From assembly GCA_026002935.1 (NCBI GenBank), contig BPGH01000001.1, forward strand, positions 2,693,250 to 2,757,249: a stretch of DNA of 64,000 bases, in the 5' to 3' direction. This stretch comes from Acidimicrobiia bacterium (lineage in GTDB: Bacteria; Actinomycetota; Acidimicrobiia; IMCC26256; PALSA-610). Position numbers and translations under genes: made by a program. Under the pieces are notes generated by a model, which worked only from the letters and a program-made list of their open reading frames with translations, searched no databases and was not told where the DNA came from. Shown piece after piece: positions 53,178-61,780 of the stretch; position 1 is the first letter of the stretch, and each line of letters opens with the position of its first letter.

Positions 53178-54227
53178 GTGATCATCAACATCATCTACCC
53201 GAGTTCGCACCACCGGACCGGCGGCGTCGTCGTCCTCTACGAGTGGGCGAACGCGCTCGCGCGCCGGGGTCACGAGGTGCACTTCATCCACGGACCGCGC
53301 ACCGAGTACCGGATCAACGACCTCGGCGAGCTGCCGCCGTTCCGCTTCGAGGACGAGGTGCGCCACCACATCGTCGACGCCCTCGACGACCCCGGCCCCC
53401 CCGACGGCGACATCGTGATGTTCGCCCCGGGCGCGCCGCGCCGGCTGGGGCTCGAGGTCGGGGTCGTACAGGGTCACCGCATGTTCACCGAAGAGATCGA
53501 GCGCGATCTCTTCCGAGTCCCGGCGCCCAAGGTGTGCGTCGCGAGCTGGCTCGTCGACGTCGGGCTCGGGTACGGCGTGCCGGGCGAGCAGCTGTGGTAC
53601 GTCCCCCTCGGGATCGACCACGAGGTGTTCGCGCTCCGCACGCCGCTCGACGCCCGGCCGGTCGACGTCGCGATGCTCTTCCACCCGCACCGGGAGAAGG
53701 GCTACCGGGTCGGGCTCGCAGCGCTCGAGGAGCTCCTCGCGCGGCGGCCCGGGCTCCAGGCGGTCGTGTTCGGGATGAACCGGCCCGGCAAGCGCCCGCC
53801 CGGCGCCGTCCGCTACGTGCAGGGCGCGACGCACCGCGAGCTCGCGGACCAGGTCTACAACGCGACGCGCGTGTTCATGCAGCCGAGCAACCACGAGGGG
53901 TTCGGCTACACGGCAGTCGAGGCGATGGCGTGCGGCTGCGCGCTGGTCTCCACCGACAACGGCGGCTCGCGCGACTACGCGCTCCCGGGCGAGACGGCGC
54001 TCGTCGTGCCCCCGGGGGACGCAGCCGGCCTCGCCGCCTGCGTCGAGCGCCTGCTCGACGACGACGAGCTGCGGATCCGGCTCGCGACCGCCGGCGAGCG
54101 CCACGTCCGCAAGTTCGACTGGGACGTCAGCGCCGAGATGCTCGAGACGTTCTTCGAGCGCTACCTCGCCGATCCCGACCGGTATCGCCGTCCTCCCGGT
54201 GACGAGGTGGTCGAGGAGGTCGGGTGA
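53178..54227 (+). CDS. GT4-family glycosyltransferase
   Basis: The 349-residue GT-B enzyme has an N-terminal HHRTGGVVVLYEWANALARRGHEVHF and a C-terminal donor site with EGFGYTAVEAMACGCALVST (about 238-257), the EX7E motif of retaining GT4 enzymes. It would add a nucleotide-activated sugar to the growing glycan on the cytoplasmic side. It is paralogous to 58108-59157: both are 349 residues and share CVSKWLV- or CVASWLV-type and TDNGGSRDYA segments. The next gene overlaps its stop. Confidence 0.9.
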   Translation: MIINIIYPSSHHRTGGVVVLYEWANALARRGHEVHFIHGPRTEYRINDLGELPPFRFEDEVRHHIVDALDDPGPPDGDIVMFAPGAPRRLGLEVGVVQGHRMFTEEIERDLFRVPAPKVCVASWLVDVGLGYGVPGEQLWYVPLGIDHEVFALRTPLDARPVDVAMLFHPHREKGYRVGLAALEELLARRPGLQAVVFGMNRPGKRPPGAVRYVQGATHRELADQVYNATRVFMQPSNHEGFGYTAVEAMACGCALVSTDNGGSRDYALPGETALVVPPGDAAGLAACVERLLDDDELRIRLATAGERHVRKFDWDVSAEMLETFFERYLADPDRYRRPPGDEVVEEVG

Positions 54228-55309
54228 GCGGCGCCGGCGACGACCCGCCGATCGACGAGTCGGCGTTCGTCTTCAACATCGTCTGGACCGGTTCGGTGTT
54301 CGGATACCTCCGGTACTTCGTCGCGAGCCAGATCCGCCACAGCGGCGCGCGCTTCCGATTCGTGCTCAACGGTTGCGTGCCGGGCCAGGCCGAGATGATG
54401 GAGCGCTTCGCGCGGCGGTTCCCCGACCGCGTCGTGGAGATCTACCACTTCTCGGACGACATGCTCGCCCACGGCGTCGCACTCGACGCGGTGTTCCGGA
54501 CGCGCGACGACGGCGACTACTTCTGCCTGATCGACTCCGACATCAAGGCCCGGGCACCGTTCGTCGCACCGTTCGCGCAGGCGCTCCGCTCCGGATGCGA
54601 CGGGGTCACCTCGGGCCGGGGCGTGTGGAACGACGACGTCGTCGTCCCGCGTGGCCACCTCGGCGTACCGGGCGAGTGCTTCTACTCCCCCGACGGCTAC
54701 CTGTTCGGCAGCCCGCACTTCGGGATGTACCGCCGGGCTGCACTCACCGAGACCATGGATCGCTGGGGGGTCGGCTTCGGCTCGGCGGGGCGCGAGATCC
54801 CCGCCGCGGCGGCCGCCGCGATCGAGGCCGCCGGGCATCGCTACTGGATGTACGACACGGGCAAGATCCTCAACATCCTGTTCCAGGAGGGCGGCCACCG
54901 GCTCTGCCACTTCGAGCACGACTCGCTCGTGCACGTCGGCGGGATGTCGCACTACCTCTCCCCGCCCGAGCACCACGGCAAGCCGGGTTCGGCGAACGAG
55001 GAGCCCGACCAGAAGTGGCCGTGGCCGGCGGCCCGCCTGGAGGTCGCGCGGTACTCCGCCGCGCTGCTGCGGGACCTCTGCGGCCACCGGCCGCCGCCGC
55101 CGATGCCGCAGGGGCTCCCGGACGACCTCGCACAGCGCCTGCGCGTCGTGCGCGACGAGCTGATCGACCTCGTGCGCACCTACGACGACGACGTGCGCGA
55201 GCCCTCGGACCCGGGGCGGGCCGTCACGTCTGCCTGGGAGCGAACGAGGACCGGAGTAGCTCGCGCAGCCGCTCGGTTGCGTCGTCCAGCTCGGCGAGGT
55301 CCCGCCTGA
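54224..55309 (+). CDS. Probable GT-A type glycosyltransferase
   Basis: The 361-residue protein starts at a GTG overlapping the stop of the GT4 gene. FVFNIVWTGSVFGYLRYF, then CLIDSDIKARAPF near residue 102 provides a DxD-like metal motif, and GMYRRAAL and FEHDSLVHVGGMSHYL follow as acceptor-side segments. I do not recognise the exact family, but the fold resembles family 2-type transferases. Its last 86 bases overlap, tail to tail, the convergent FkbM methyltransferase gene, an unusually long overlap. Confidence 0.7.
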   Translation: MSGAGDDPPIDESAFVFNIVWTGSVFGYLRYFVASQIRHSGARFRFVLNGCVPGQAEMMERFARRFPDRVVEIYHFSDDMLAHGVALDAVFRTRDDGDYFCLIDSDIKARAPFVAPFAQALRSGCDGVTSGRGVWNDDVVVPRGHLGVPGECFYSPDGYLFGSPHFGMYRRAALTETMDRWGVGFGSAGREIPAAAAAAIEAAGHRYWMYDTGKILNILFQEGGHRLCHFEHDSLVHVGGMSHYLSPPEHHGKPGSANEEPDQKWPWPAARLEVARYSAALLRDLCGHRPPPPMPQGLPDDLAQRLRVVRDELIDLVRTYDDDVREPSDPGRAVTSAWERTRTGVARAAARLRRPARRGPA

Positions 55310-55961
55310 GGTAGACGCACTCGCCCTGGTCGAGCAGCATCGTGCCGACGAAGAGGTCGTGCGTGTCGTCGAGGAGGCGGTTGAGTGCCCGCCGGGAGCC
55401 GCGCGAGTCGTACTCGACGTAGAGCACCTTCACGGTCGGCACCAGGTCGCGCAGGCTCTCCAGCACGTCCACCTCGCAGCCCTCGACGTCGACCTTCAGC
55501 ACGTCGACCCGATCGATGCCGTGCTCCCGTGCCCAGCCGCCCGCGTCGCGCAGGCGGATCGGCTCGTGCTCGTCGAGGTTGCCGGACCGCCGGAAGATCG
55601 ACGACTGGCCGAGGTCGCGGTCGCCCTTGTAGAGCTTCGCGTCGCGGTCGGCGGAGAAGAGGCCGACGGGATGCACGGTCACGTTGGGGTACCGGGCGAC
55701 GTTGCGCTCCAGGATCGCCCTCGCCTCGCTCCCCGGCTCGAACGCATGGACCCGTGCGTGCGGGTAGTGCCGCGCGAGGTGCACCGTCGCGGCGCCGCAG
55801 TTGGCGCCGACGTCGAACACGACCCGGACATCCTCGACGAACGGGAGGTACGGGTACGTCTTGCCGCGAAGGATCGCCGTGCAGGTCCACCGCGACGCCT
55901 CGTTGTCGGCACACTCGAACTCGATCCGCTCGCCGTCCTCGGCGCGCACGGAGATCTGCAT
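55224..55961 (-). CDS. FkbM family methyltransferase
   Basis: The 245-residue enzyme has the SAM site VVFDVGANCGAATVHLAR near residue 48, the acidic second strand HAFEPGSEA, and LKVDVEGCEVDVLESL near 170, all typical of FkbM enzymes that methylate sugar hydroxyls. It is the only minus-strand gene between the GT and WecD genes. AGGA precedes the ATG by nine bases. Within the cluster it would methylate the glycan. Confidence 0.88.
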   Translation of the reverse strand: MQISVRAEDGERIEFECADNEASRWTCTAILRGKTYPYLPFVEDVRVVFDVGANCGAATVHLARHYPHARVHAFEPGSEARAILERNVARYPNVTVHPVGLFSADRDAKLYKGDRDLGQSSIFRRSGNLDEHEPIRLRDAGGWAREHGIDRVDVLKVDVEGCEVDVLESLRDLVPTVKVLYVEYDSRGSRRALNRLLDDTHDLFVGTMLLDQGECVYLRRDLAELDDATERLRELLRSSFAPRQT

Positions 55962-56101
55962 CGACTGCCGTCCTGATGTCGACCGGCTGCACACCGAACG
56001 TATCGCACCGCGCGCCACGGCTCCCACGCCCCGCGCCCGCGCGCGCCGCACCCGGGGCGGCCGGGCTGCTGGTACCTTCGGCACGGACCCGAGGAGCGCC
56101 G

Positions 56102-56191
56102 ATGCCGCCGACCGCCGGAAGACCCGCGGCCCCGCCCGCGTCGAGACCGTCCGGGCCCGCCCCCGCCCGCGGGCCGGACCGCCGCCGATGA
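56102..56191 (+). CDS. Possible 29-residue leader peptide upstream of wecD
   Basis: TACCTT (56073-56078) is followed by GAGGAG and an ATG at 56102, a complete promoter-RBS-start order. The 29-codon Pro/Arg/Ala-rich frame stops at TGA 56189-56191, overlapping the wecD ATG. It may be a real coupled leader or merely the 5' leader of wecD. Confidence 0.35.
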   Translation: MPPTAGRPAAPPASRPSGPAPARGPDRRR

Positions 56192-56910
56192 CCGGGAGCG
56201 TCGAGCCGCTCGCCTGGGACAGCGAGTTCTTCGGCTTCCCGATCGGCCGCGTCGCGCTCGACGACGCGACCGAGGAGCGCATGCGCGCGATCGAGCGCGA
56301 GGCACGCGACCTCGGTCTGGCCTGCGTCTACGGCTCGCTCGACCCGTCCGCCCCCGAGACCGCGTACCTGGCGCAACGCTTCGGCCACCGGCTGGTCGAG
56401 ATCTCGATCACGTTCAGCCGCCCCGCGTCGCCGTTCAGCCCGCCGCCGACGCGTTCGGTCGTGCGGCGGGCGACCCCCGACGACCTGCCCCGCCTGGCCG
56501 ACGCGATCCACACCATGGCGCCCTACAGCCGCTACGCGGCCGACCCCCGCTTCGGGCCCGACGCGGCCCGCCGCATGCACGAGGCCTGGATCGCACGCGC
56601 GATCGGCGACACCGAGCACCGGGTCTGCTTCGTCGCCGAGGACGATTCGGGGGTGACCGGCGTGTCGACGTGCGTCCGCGACGGCGTGCCGCGGGTCGAC
56701 ACGACCGGGGTGACGAAGCCCGGCAGCGGCGCCGCCGACGCGCTGATGGCCGCCTTCTTCGAATGGGCCGACGGTGGCGCGACCGAGGCGGGCCCGTGCG
56801 CGGCCCGCAACGTCGCGGTGTTGCGATACGTGGAGCGCTGCGGGTTCCGCGCCCACGCGACCCGGTACCTGTTCCACCGCTGGCTCGACGAACCGGGGAC
56901 GCAGGCATGA
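56188..56910 (+). CDS. wecD: dTDP-fucosamine acetyltransferase-like GNAT protein
   Basis: The 240-residue protein begins LAWDSEFFGFPIGRVAL, the characteristic opening of WecD/RffC, and has a C-terminal GNAT fold with CARNVAVLRYVERCGFRAH. WecD acetylates dTDP-4-amino-4,6-dideoxy-galactose with acetyl-CoA. The WecE transaminase gene overlaps its stop by four bases, giving strong functional support. The canonical acetyl-CoA loop is diverged (TKPGSGAADALMAAF). Confidence 0.82.
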   Translation: MTGSVEPLAWDSEFFGFPIGRVALDDATEERMRAIEREARDLGLACVYGSLDPSAPETAYLAQRFGHRLVEISITFSRPASPFSPPPTRSVVRRATPDDLPRLADAIHTMAPYSRYAADPRFGPDAARRMHEAWIARAIGDTEHRVCFVAEDDSGVTGVSTCVRDGVPRVDTTGVTKPGSGAADALMAAFFEWADGGATEAGPCAARNVAVLRYVERCGFRAHATRYLFHRWLDEPGTQA

Positions 56911-58094
56911 GCGTCGGGACCGACGGCGCCCCCGCGGGGGCGGGCGGCGCGGCGCCGCAACGGATCCCGTTCAACCGTCCCACCCTGCAGGGACGCGAGC
57001 TCGAGTACGTCCGCAGCGCGGTCGAGCACGGCCACACCTCGGCCGAGGGACCGTTCTCGACGAAGGCGGCCGGGATCCTCCGGGAGGAGTCGGGTGCCCG
57101 CGACGTGCTCCTCACCACCTCGTGCACCGCCGCGCTCGAGATGACCGCGCTCCTGCTCGACGTCGGCCCCGACGACACCGTCGTGGTCCCGTCGTTCGGG
57201 TTCGTCACGACGGCGCTCGCCTACGCGCGCCAGGGTGCGCGCATCCTGTTCTGCGACATCGAGGAGCAGACGCTGGGGGTCGACCCGGACCGGCTCGCGG
57301 ACCTCATGGACGACACCGTCCGCGCGGTCGTGCCGATCCACTACGCGGGCGTCGCGTGCGACATCGAGGGCATCCGGGCGGTCCTCGAGCGCTGGCCCCG
57401 CGCCGAGCTCGTCGAGGACAACGCCCACGGCCTGTTCGGCCGGTACCGCGGGCGGCCCCTCGGCAGCTTCGGCCGCTTCGCGACGCTCAGCTTCCACGAG
57501 ACCAAGAACTTCACCTGCGGCGAGGGCGGCGCGTTGCTCCTCAACGACGACGCCGACGTAGCCCGCGCGCACGTCCTCTACCACAAGGGGACGAATCGCC
57601 GCGAGTTCCTGCTCGGCCAGGTCGACAAGTACACCTGGCAGGACACCGGCTCGTCGTTCGGCCTGTCCGACATCCTCGCGGCGTACCTCTACGCGCAGCT
57701 CGAGGAACGCGACCAGGTGCTCGCGAAGCGCCGGGCCGCGTTCGAGCGCTACTCCCGCGCGCTCGCACCCGAGGCCGACCGGCTCGGGTACCGGCTGCCG
57801 TGCGTCCCCGAGGACCGCGAGCCGGGGTACCACATGTTCTACGTCCTGCTCCCCGACCGTGCGACACGGGACCGCGTGCTGGCCGAGATGCACCGCGGCG
57901 GCGTCCACGCGACGTTCCACTACGTGCCGCTCCACAGCGCGCCCGCGGGCCGGCGGTTCTCGGCCCGGGAGGTCGCCTGCCCCGTGAGCGACGCGGTGAG
58001 CGGCCGCCTGCTGCGGCTCCCCTACTACACCGACATCGGTGAGGCCGAGACCGACCGCGTCGTCGAGTGCTTCCTGAGCGCACTGTCGGCGTAG
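56907..58094 (+). CDS. wecE: dTDP-4-amino-4,6-dideoxygalactose transaminase
   Basis: The 395-residue PLP enzyme matches WecE/RffA closely: IPFNRPTLQGRELEYVRSAV at the start, LLTTSCTAALEMTALLL, VVPIHYAGVACDIEGI, LVEDNAHGLFGRYRG, and SFHETKNFTCGEGGA with the PLP Lys near residue 200, then HKGTNRREFLLGQVDKYTW. It converts dTDP-4-keto-6-deoxyglucose to the 4-amino sugar (Fuc4N) using glutamate. It overlaps wecD (ATGA), so the pair supplies a Fuc4NAc-type sugar to the surface glycan. Confidence 0.94.
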   Translation: MSVGTDGAPAGAGGAAPQRIPFNRPTLQGRELEYVRSAVEHGHTSAEGPFSTKAAGILREESGARDVLLTTSCTAALEMTALLLDVGPDDTVVVPSFGFVTTALAYARQGARILFCDIEEQTLGVDPDRLADLMDDTVRAVVPIHYAGVACDIEGIRAVLERWPRAELVEDNAHGLFGRYRGRPLGSFGRFATLSFHETKNFTCGEGGALLLNDDADVARAHVLYHKGTNRREFLLGQVDKYTWQDTGSSFGLSDILAAYLYAQLEERDQVLAKRRAAFERYSRALAPEADRLGYRLPCVPEDREPGYHMFYVLLPDRATRDRVLAEMHRGGVHATFHYVPLHSAPAGRRFSAREVACPVSDAVSGRLLRLPYYTDIGEAETDRVVECFLSALSA

Positions 58095-58107
58095 GCCGGG
58101 CGCCGCG

Positions 58108-59157
58108 TCACCCGGCCCGGGCCCGCACGCCGTAGTGCTCGGGCCGCATCCGGTACCGCTCGAGGAAGTCCTCGAGCGCCGCGGCGCTCGCGTCCCAGTC
58201 GAAGCGCCGCGCCCACCGCACCCCCGAGGAGGCGAGCTCGACCCGGCGGGCGTCGTCCGACAGCAGCGAGACGAGGTGGTCCGCGAGCGTCGCGACGTCC
58301 CCGGGTGCGGCCACGAGCGCCGTCCGTCCGTGGTGGGCGTAGTCGCGCGACCCGCCGTTGTCGGTCGTCACCAGCGCGGCACCGCACGCCATCGCCTCGA
58401 GGCCGGGGAGGCCGAAGCCCTCGACGTCGCTCGTGCAGAGGAAGACGCTGCTGCCGTTGTAGATGTCGTCGACGAGCTCGTCCTGCGAGGGATCGGTCCG
58501 GTAGCGCATCCAGCCGGGCAGGGCGTTCCCGGGCGGCGTGGTCCCGAACAGGACGGCCTCCATCGCGGGAACGCGCTCCTTGGCGCGCTCCAGCACCTCG
58601 AGGCCGACGGCCGCGCCCTTCTGGCGGTGCAGGTTGTAGCAGAACGCGACCCGCGGCGGCCGCCCGTCGACCGGACGCGTCACGCGGTACTTCTCGTGCC
58701 TCAACCCGAGGGGCACGTGCACGAGCTCCGGCTCCGGGACGCCGAGCTCGAGGCCGACCTCCACGAGCCACTTCGACACGCACACCTTCGGGCAGGGCGA
58801 GCGGTACGCGCGCCGTTCGTACTCCCGGTCGAGCAGCCGGTAGCCCTGGATGAACACCACCGGCAACCCCGAGATGTAGGGGCCGCCCTCCTCGCCCCGG
58901 TGGCCGAAGTAGAAGTCGGCGCGGGCGAGGGTCTGGAAGTCGTACTCGCGCGGCGGCGCGAAGTGGTGGATCACCGGGTCGTCGCCGAAGTCGAACCAGC
59001 TGACGTCCTCGAGCCCGGACACGAGGCCGGGCTCGAAGGGCACGTGGTAGACGTGCGACTCGTGACCGCGCCGCGCCATCGCCTTCGCGAACTCGAAGAT
59101 GACCGCGACCCCCCCGCTCGGGTGGGGAAGGCTCGGTGCGATGAACACGAGGTTCAT
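58108..59157 (-). CDS. GT4-family glycosyltransferase, paralogue of 53178-54227
   Basis: The 349-residue GT-B protein reads NLVFIAPSLPHPSGGVAVIF at the start and has the donor motif EGFGLPGLEAMACGAALVTT (about 240) and TDNGGSRDYAHHG. RFDWDASAAALEDFLERYR closes it, like KFDWDVSAEMLETFFERYL in the paralogue. The duplicated pair probably adds related sugars. The ATG at 59157 is chosen by alignment of the N-terminal strand; the RBS is weak. It is convergent with wecE (13 bases apart). Confidence 0.9.
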   Translation of the reverse strand: MNLVFIAPSLPHPSGGVAVIFEFAKAMARRGHESHVYHVPFEPGLVSGLEDVSWFDFGDDPVIHHFAPPREYDFQTLARADFYFGHRGEEGGPYISGLPVVFIQGYRLLDREYERRAYRSPCPKVCVSKWLVEVGLELGVPEPELVHVPLGLRHEKYRVTRPVDGRPPRVAFCYNLHRQKGAAVGLEVLERAKERVPAMEAVLFGTTPPGNALPGWMRYRTDPSQDELVDDIYNGSSVFLCTSDVEGFGLPGLEAMACGAALVTTDNGGSRDYAHHGRTALVAAPGDVATLADHLVSLLSDDARRVELASSGVRWARRFDWDASAAALEDFLERYRMRPEHYGVRARAG

Positions 59158-59173
59158 CGGGGACACGGCGCGT

Positions 59174-59650
59174 TCAGGCCTCGCCATGGGCGCGGGCGGC
59201 CGCGAGGATCGCCTGCGCGACCTGCGCACGCATCACCATCACCTGTTGTCCCCAGTCGAGCGGGCCCGTGCCGACGTCCTCGGGCGGCTTGATCAGCAGC
59301 GCGAGCTGGATCCCGGCCTGCGCGGCGAGCACCTGGTTGAGCTCGAACGCGATGCCCGCGATCTGCCGTGCGTCGAGCCCCGAGAGTCGCACCATGTCGA
59401 AGACGGTGAGCTGGCGGCGGTCCAGGGTCGCGGTGGCGACGGCCACCAGGATCGACCGGGTGTCCTGGTCGAGGTCGCCCCACAGCCGCGCCAGCGGGTC
59501 GTCCGGACGCGCCCGGACCCGCTGCGCCTGGCGGAAGAGCTGGGCGCGGGGCGCGGCGGCCTTCCGGTCGGGGAGCGTCGAGACCCAGCGCACGTACTCG
59601 ACCACCTGCTCGGCGAGCTCCTCCGGGACGGGGACCATCACGTACTGCAC
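59174..59650 (-). CDS. YVMVPVPEE-family small protein, copy 2 (unknown function)
   Basis: The 158-residue protein begins QYVMVPVPEELAEQVVEYVR, parallel to the gene at 50921-51367, and has a helical core (LWGDLDQDTRSILVAVATAT, then LTVFDMVRLSGLDARQIAGI). The GTG at 59650 is supported by GGAGGG seven bases upstream and by alignment with copy 1; an upstream GTG at 59665 is in frame. It lies 16 bases before the GT4 gene on the same strand, so it is co-transcribed. Function unknown. Confidence 0.7.
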   Translation of the reverse strand: MQYVMVPVPEELAEQVVEYVRWVSTLPDRKAAAPRAQLFRQAQRVRARPDDPLARLWGDLDQDTRSILVAVATATLDRRQLTVFDMVRLSGLDARQIAGIAFELNQVLAAQAGIQLALLIKPPEDVGTGPLDWGQQVMVMRAQVAQAILAAARAHGEA

Positions 59651-59924
59651 CGGCGCCCTCCGCACGCGCTCCCGGTCACGACGGCTTCACGGTACACGCC
59701 GCTCCGCGGCACCGGCGCCGGCCCGGCGCGCCGCGCGATCGCGGGCGGCGCGCCGGCGCACGAGGTGATGAACTTCGCAGATCGCGCGGGCGCCGCGGAA
59801 TTTCGTTCGTTTCGACGTTGATTCGGCCCGGTCCGCCTGCCAACCTGCGCGCACGGCCCCGGCCGGCAGGCTCCCGACGGGCGAGGGTCCTGCCGGCGGT
59901 GTCCGCCACGGGGAGGGCCACCGC

Positions 59925-60725
59925 ATGGACACCCTGGAAGGCAAGCGCATCCTCGTCACGGGGCTCGCGACGCCGAACAGCATCGCGTTCGCCGTCGCGA
60001 CGCGGGCGCAGAAGTCGGGGGCGCAGGTCGTGCTCGCTGCGTTCCCGCGCGACCTCGAGGGCGCGCGCGCAACAGCGCAGCAGCTCCCCACCCCGGTCGA
60101 GGTGCACCCCGTCGACGCGACGAACGAGGACGACCTCGACCGGCTGTGCTCGCTCGTGGAGGAATCACTCGGCGGGCTCGACGGTGCGCTCCACGCGATC
60201 GCGTTCGCTTCCCAGAAGGCCCTGGCCCGCCTGGTCGGCGCACCGTTCGAGGCGGTCTCGCTCGCGTTCCACACGAGCACCTACAGCTACGCGGCACTCG
60301 GCGGCGTGCTCGCCCGCCTCGCACCGCCGCACGGCGCGGCGCTCGTCGGCCTCGACTTCGACGGTTCACGGGCGTGGCCGATGTACAACTGGATGGGCGT
60401 CTGCAAGGCGGGGCTCGAGGCCGTCAACAAGTACCTCGCCCGCGAGCTCGCCCCGCGGCGCATCCGCGCGAACCTCGTCGCCGCGGGCCCGCTGCGCACG
60501 CGGGCCGCGCTGGCGATCCCCGACTTCGACCGGGTGCTGCGCGCCTGGGAGGCGCAGGCACCACTCCCGTGGGACCCCGGCGACCCGACGCCCGTGGCGG
60601 ACGCCGCGTGCTTCCTGCTCTCCGACGCCGCCCGCGCGATCACCGGCGAGGTGCTGCACGTGGACGGCGGCTACCACGCGATGGCGGCGCCGGTCTCCGA
60701 GCCGGGTGCTCACCAGCGCACCTGA
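59925..60725 (+). CDS. fabI: InhA/FabI-type enoyl-[acyl-carrier-protein] reductase
   Basis: The 266-residue protein parallels mycobacterial InhA: LEGKRILVTGLATPNSIAFA at the start, FHTSTYSYAALGGVL, LVGLDFDGSRAWPMYNWMGV with the catalytic Tyr near residue 153, CKAGLEAVNKYLARELA with the Lys near 160, then ANLVAAGPLRTRA and the closing HVDGGYHAM. It reduces enoyl-ACP with NADH in fatty acid elongation. The ATG follows GGGGAGGG by seven bases. The 274 bases upstream hold a small A/T-rich patch (59800-59822), but no promoter is clear. Confidence 0.88.
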   Translation: MDTLEGKRILVTGLATPNSIAFAVATRAQKSGAQVVLAAFPRDLEGARATAQQLPTPVEVHPVDATNEDDLDRLCSLVEESLGGLDGALHAIAFASQKALARLVGAPFEAVSLAFHTSTYSYAALGGVLARLAPPHGAALVGLDFDGSRAWPMYNWMGVCKAGLEAVNKYLARELAPRRIRANLVAAGPLRTRAALAIPDFDRVLRAWEAQAPLPWDPGDPTPVADAACFLLSDAARAITGEVLHVDGGYHAMAAPVSEPGAHQRT

Positions 60726-60760
60726 AGCGTTCGTCCCGTCCCGCAGAGAGAGGCGCCGGC

Positions 60761-61654
60761 ATGGCAGACCGGATCCCCGAGAACCTCGCGCTCCTCTACG
60801 GCGCGTTCTCGAAAGAGGCGATCGACCGGATCCTCCCCGGTGACTCCTTCACCGTGGACGGGGTGGAGTTCGTGTGCAAGTACTCGCCGGAGTCGACGCC
60901 GACGAAGTTCCACATCGTCAAGCCGATCGACCTCGTCAACCGGTACCGGGCGTTGTGCGCACAGGAGTGGAGGCATGCCGGCATCGTCGAGCTCGGGATC
61001 GCCGAGGGCGGGAGCACCGCGCTGCTCGCGCTCCTCGCCCGGCCGGAACACCTCGTCGCCGTGGACATCGAACCGGAGCCGCTCGACGCGCTGGACCGGT
61101 TCATCACCGACCGCGGCCTTCAGGACTCCGTGCGGCCGTTCTACGGGCTCGACCAGGGCGACCACGAGCAGCTCGCGGCGGTGGTCGACGGCGCCTTCGC
61201 GGGCGCGTCGGTCGACCTCGTCATCGACGACGCGTCGCACCAGTACGAGCTGACGCGGTCGTCGTTCGAGACGCTCTTCCCGCGCCTGCGCCCGGGGGGC
61301 ATGTACGTCGTCGAGGACTGGAACGCCGCGCACGCCATGCGCATCGCGGTACGCAGGGCGCTCCAGAACAAGGAGGCGCCCGACTACGAGCAGCGCCGGG
61401 CCTCCTTCCGGGAGGCCCGGCAGGAGGCCGGCCGGACCGGCCGGCGGGACGGGCTCGAGGCCCCGCTGAGCCGCCTCGCGGTCGAGCTCCTCCTCGCGTG
61501 CGCCGGGCTCTCCGACGCGGTCGAGTCGGTGTCCGTCGACCGGCACTGGCTGACGGTGATCCGCGGAGCCGGCGAGCTGGACCGGGACTCGTTCCGCCTC
61601 GCCGACGTCTACTGGGACTTCTTCGGGAACCTCCCGCCCCTCGTCGGGTCCTGA
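60761..61654 (+). CDS. Class I SAM-dependent methyltransferase
   Basis: The 297-residue protein has a SAM-binding segment GIVELGIAEGGSTALLALL near residue 75, VDIEPEPLDAL as the acidic strand end and VDLVIDDASHQYELTRSSFE near 150, then LRPGGMYVVEDWN. The DDASH and EDW signatures are typical of Methyltransf_24 enzymes that methylate sugars or macrolide-like products. The N-terminal 60 residues are a helical cap (TPTKFHIVKPIDLVNRYRAL). It lies 35 bases after fabI and probably shares its message; AGAGAGG precedes the ATG. Confidence 0.85.
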   Translation: MADRIPENLALLYGAFSKEAIDRILPGDSFTVDGVEFVCKYSPESTPTKFHIVKPIDLVNRYRALCAQEWRHAGIVELGIAEGGSTALLALLARPEHLVAVDIEPEPLDALDRFITDRGLQDSVRPFYGLDQGDHEQLAAVVDGAFAGASVDLVIDDASHQYELTRSSFETLFPRLRPGGMYVVEDWNAAHAMRIAVRRALQNKEAPDYEQRRASFREARQEAGRTGRRDGLEAPLSRLAVELLLACAGLSDAVESVSVDRHWLTVIRGAGELDRDSFRLADVYWDFFGNLPPLVGS

Positions 61655-61780
61655 GGGGCGGGCCGCACGCGGACGGCGACCGGTCCACCGGCGCCGGGGA
61701 GCGGCTCCCCGCGCGGAGCCGTCAAGGTTCCGGGCGCCGCCGCTAAGGAGCCGCTAATCGACACGGGCGCGTGGCCGCGC

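Noticed and set aside
59666-59924. Riboswitch or small RNA before fabI
   Set aside because: The gap has an A/T-rich patch and some inverted GC repeats, but no recognised aptamer structure or terminator.
61655-61780. KdpE-type binding box (GTCAAGGTTCC) before the kdp genes
   Set aside because: Only a single half-like element is visible; not enough to call a direct-repeat operator.
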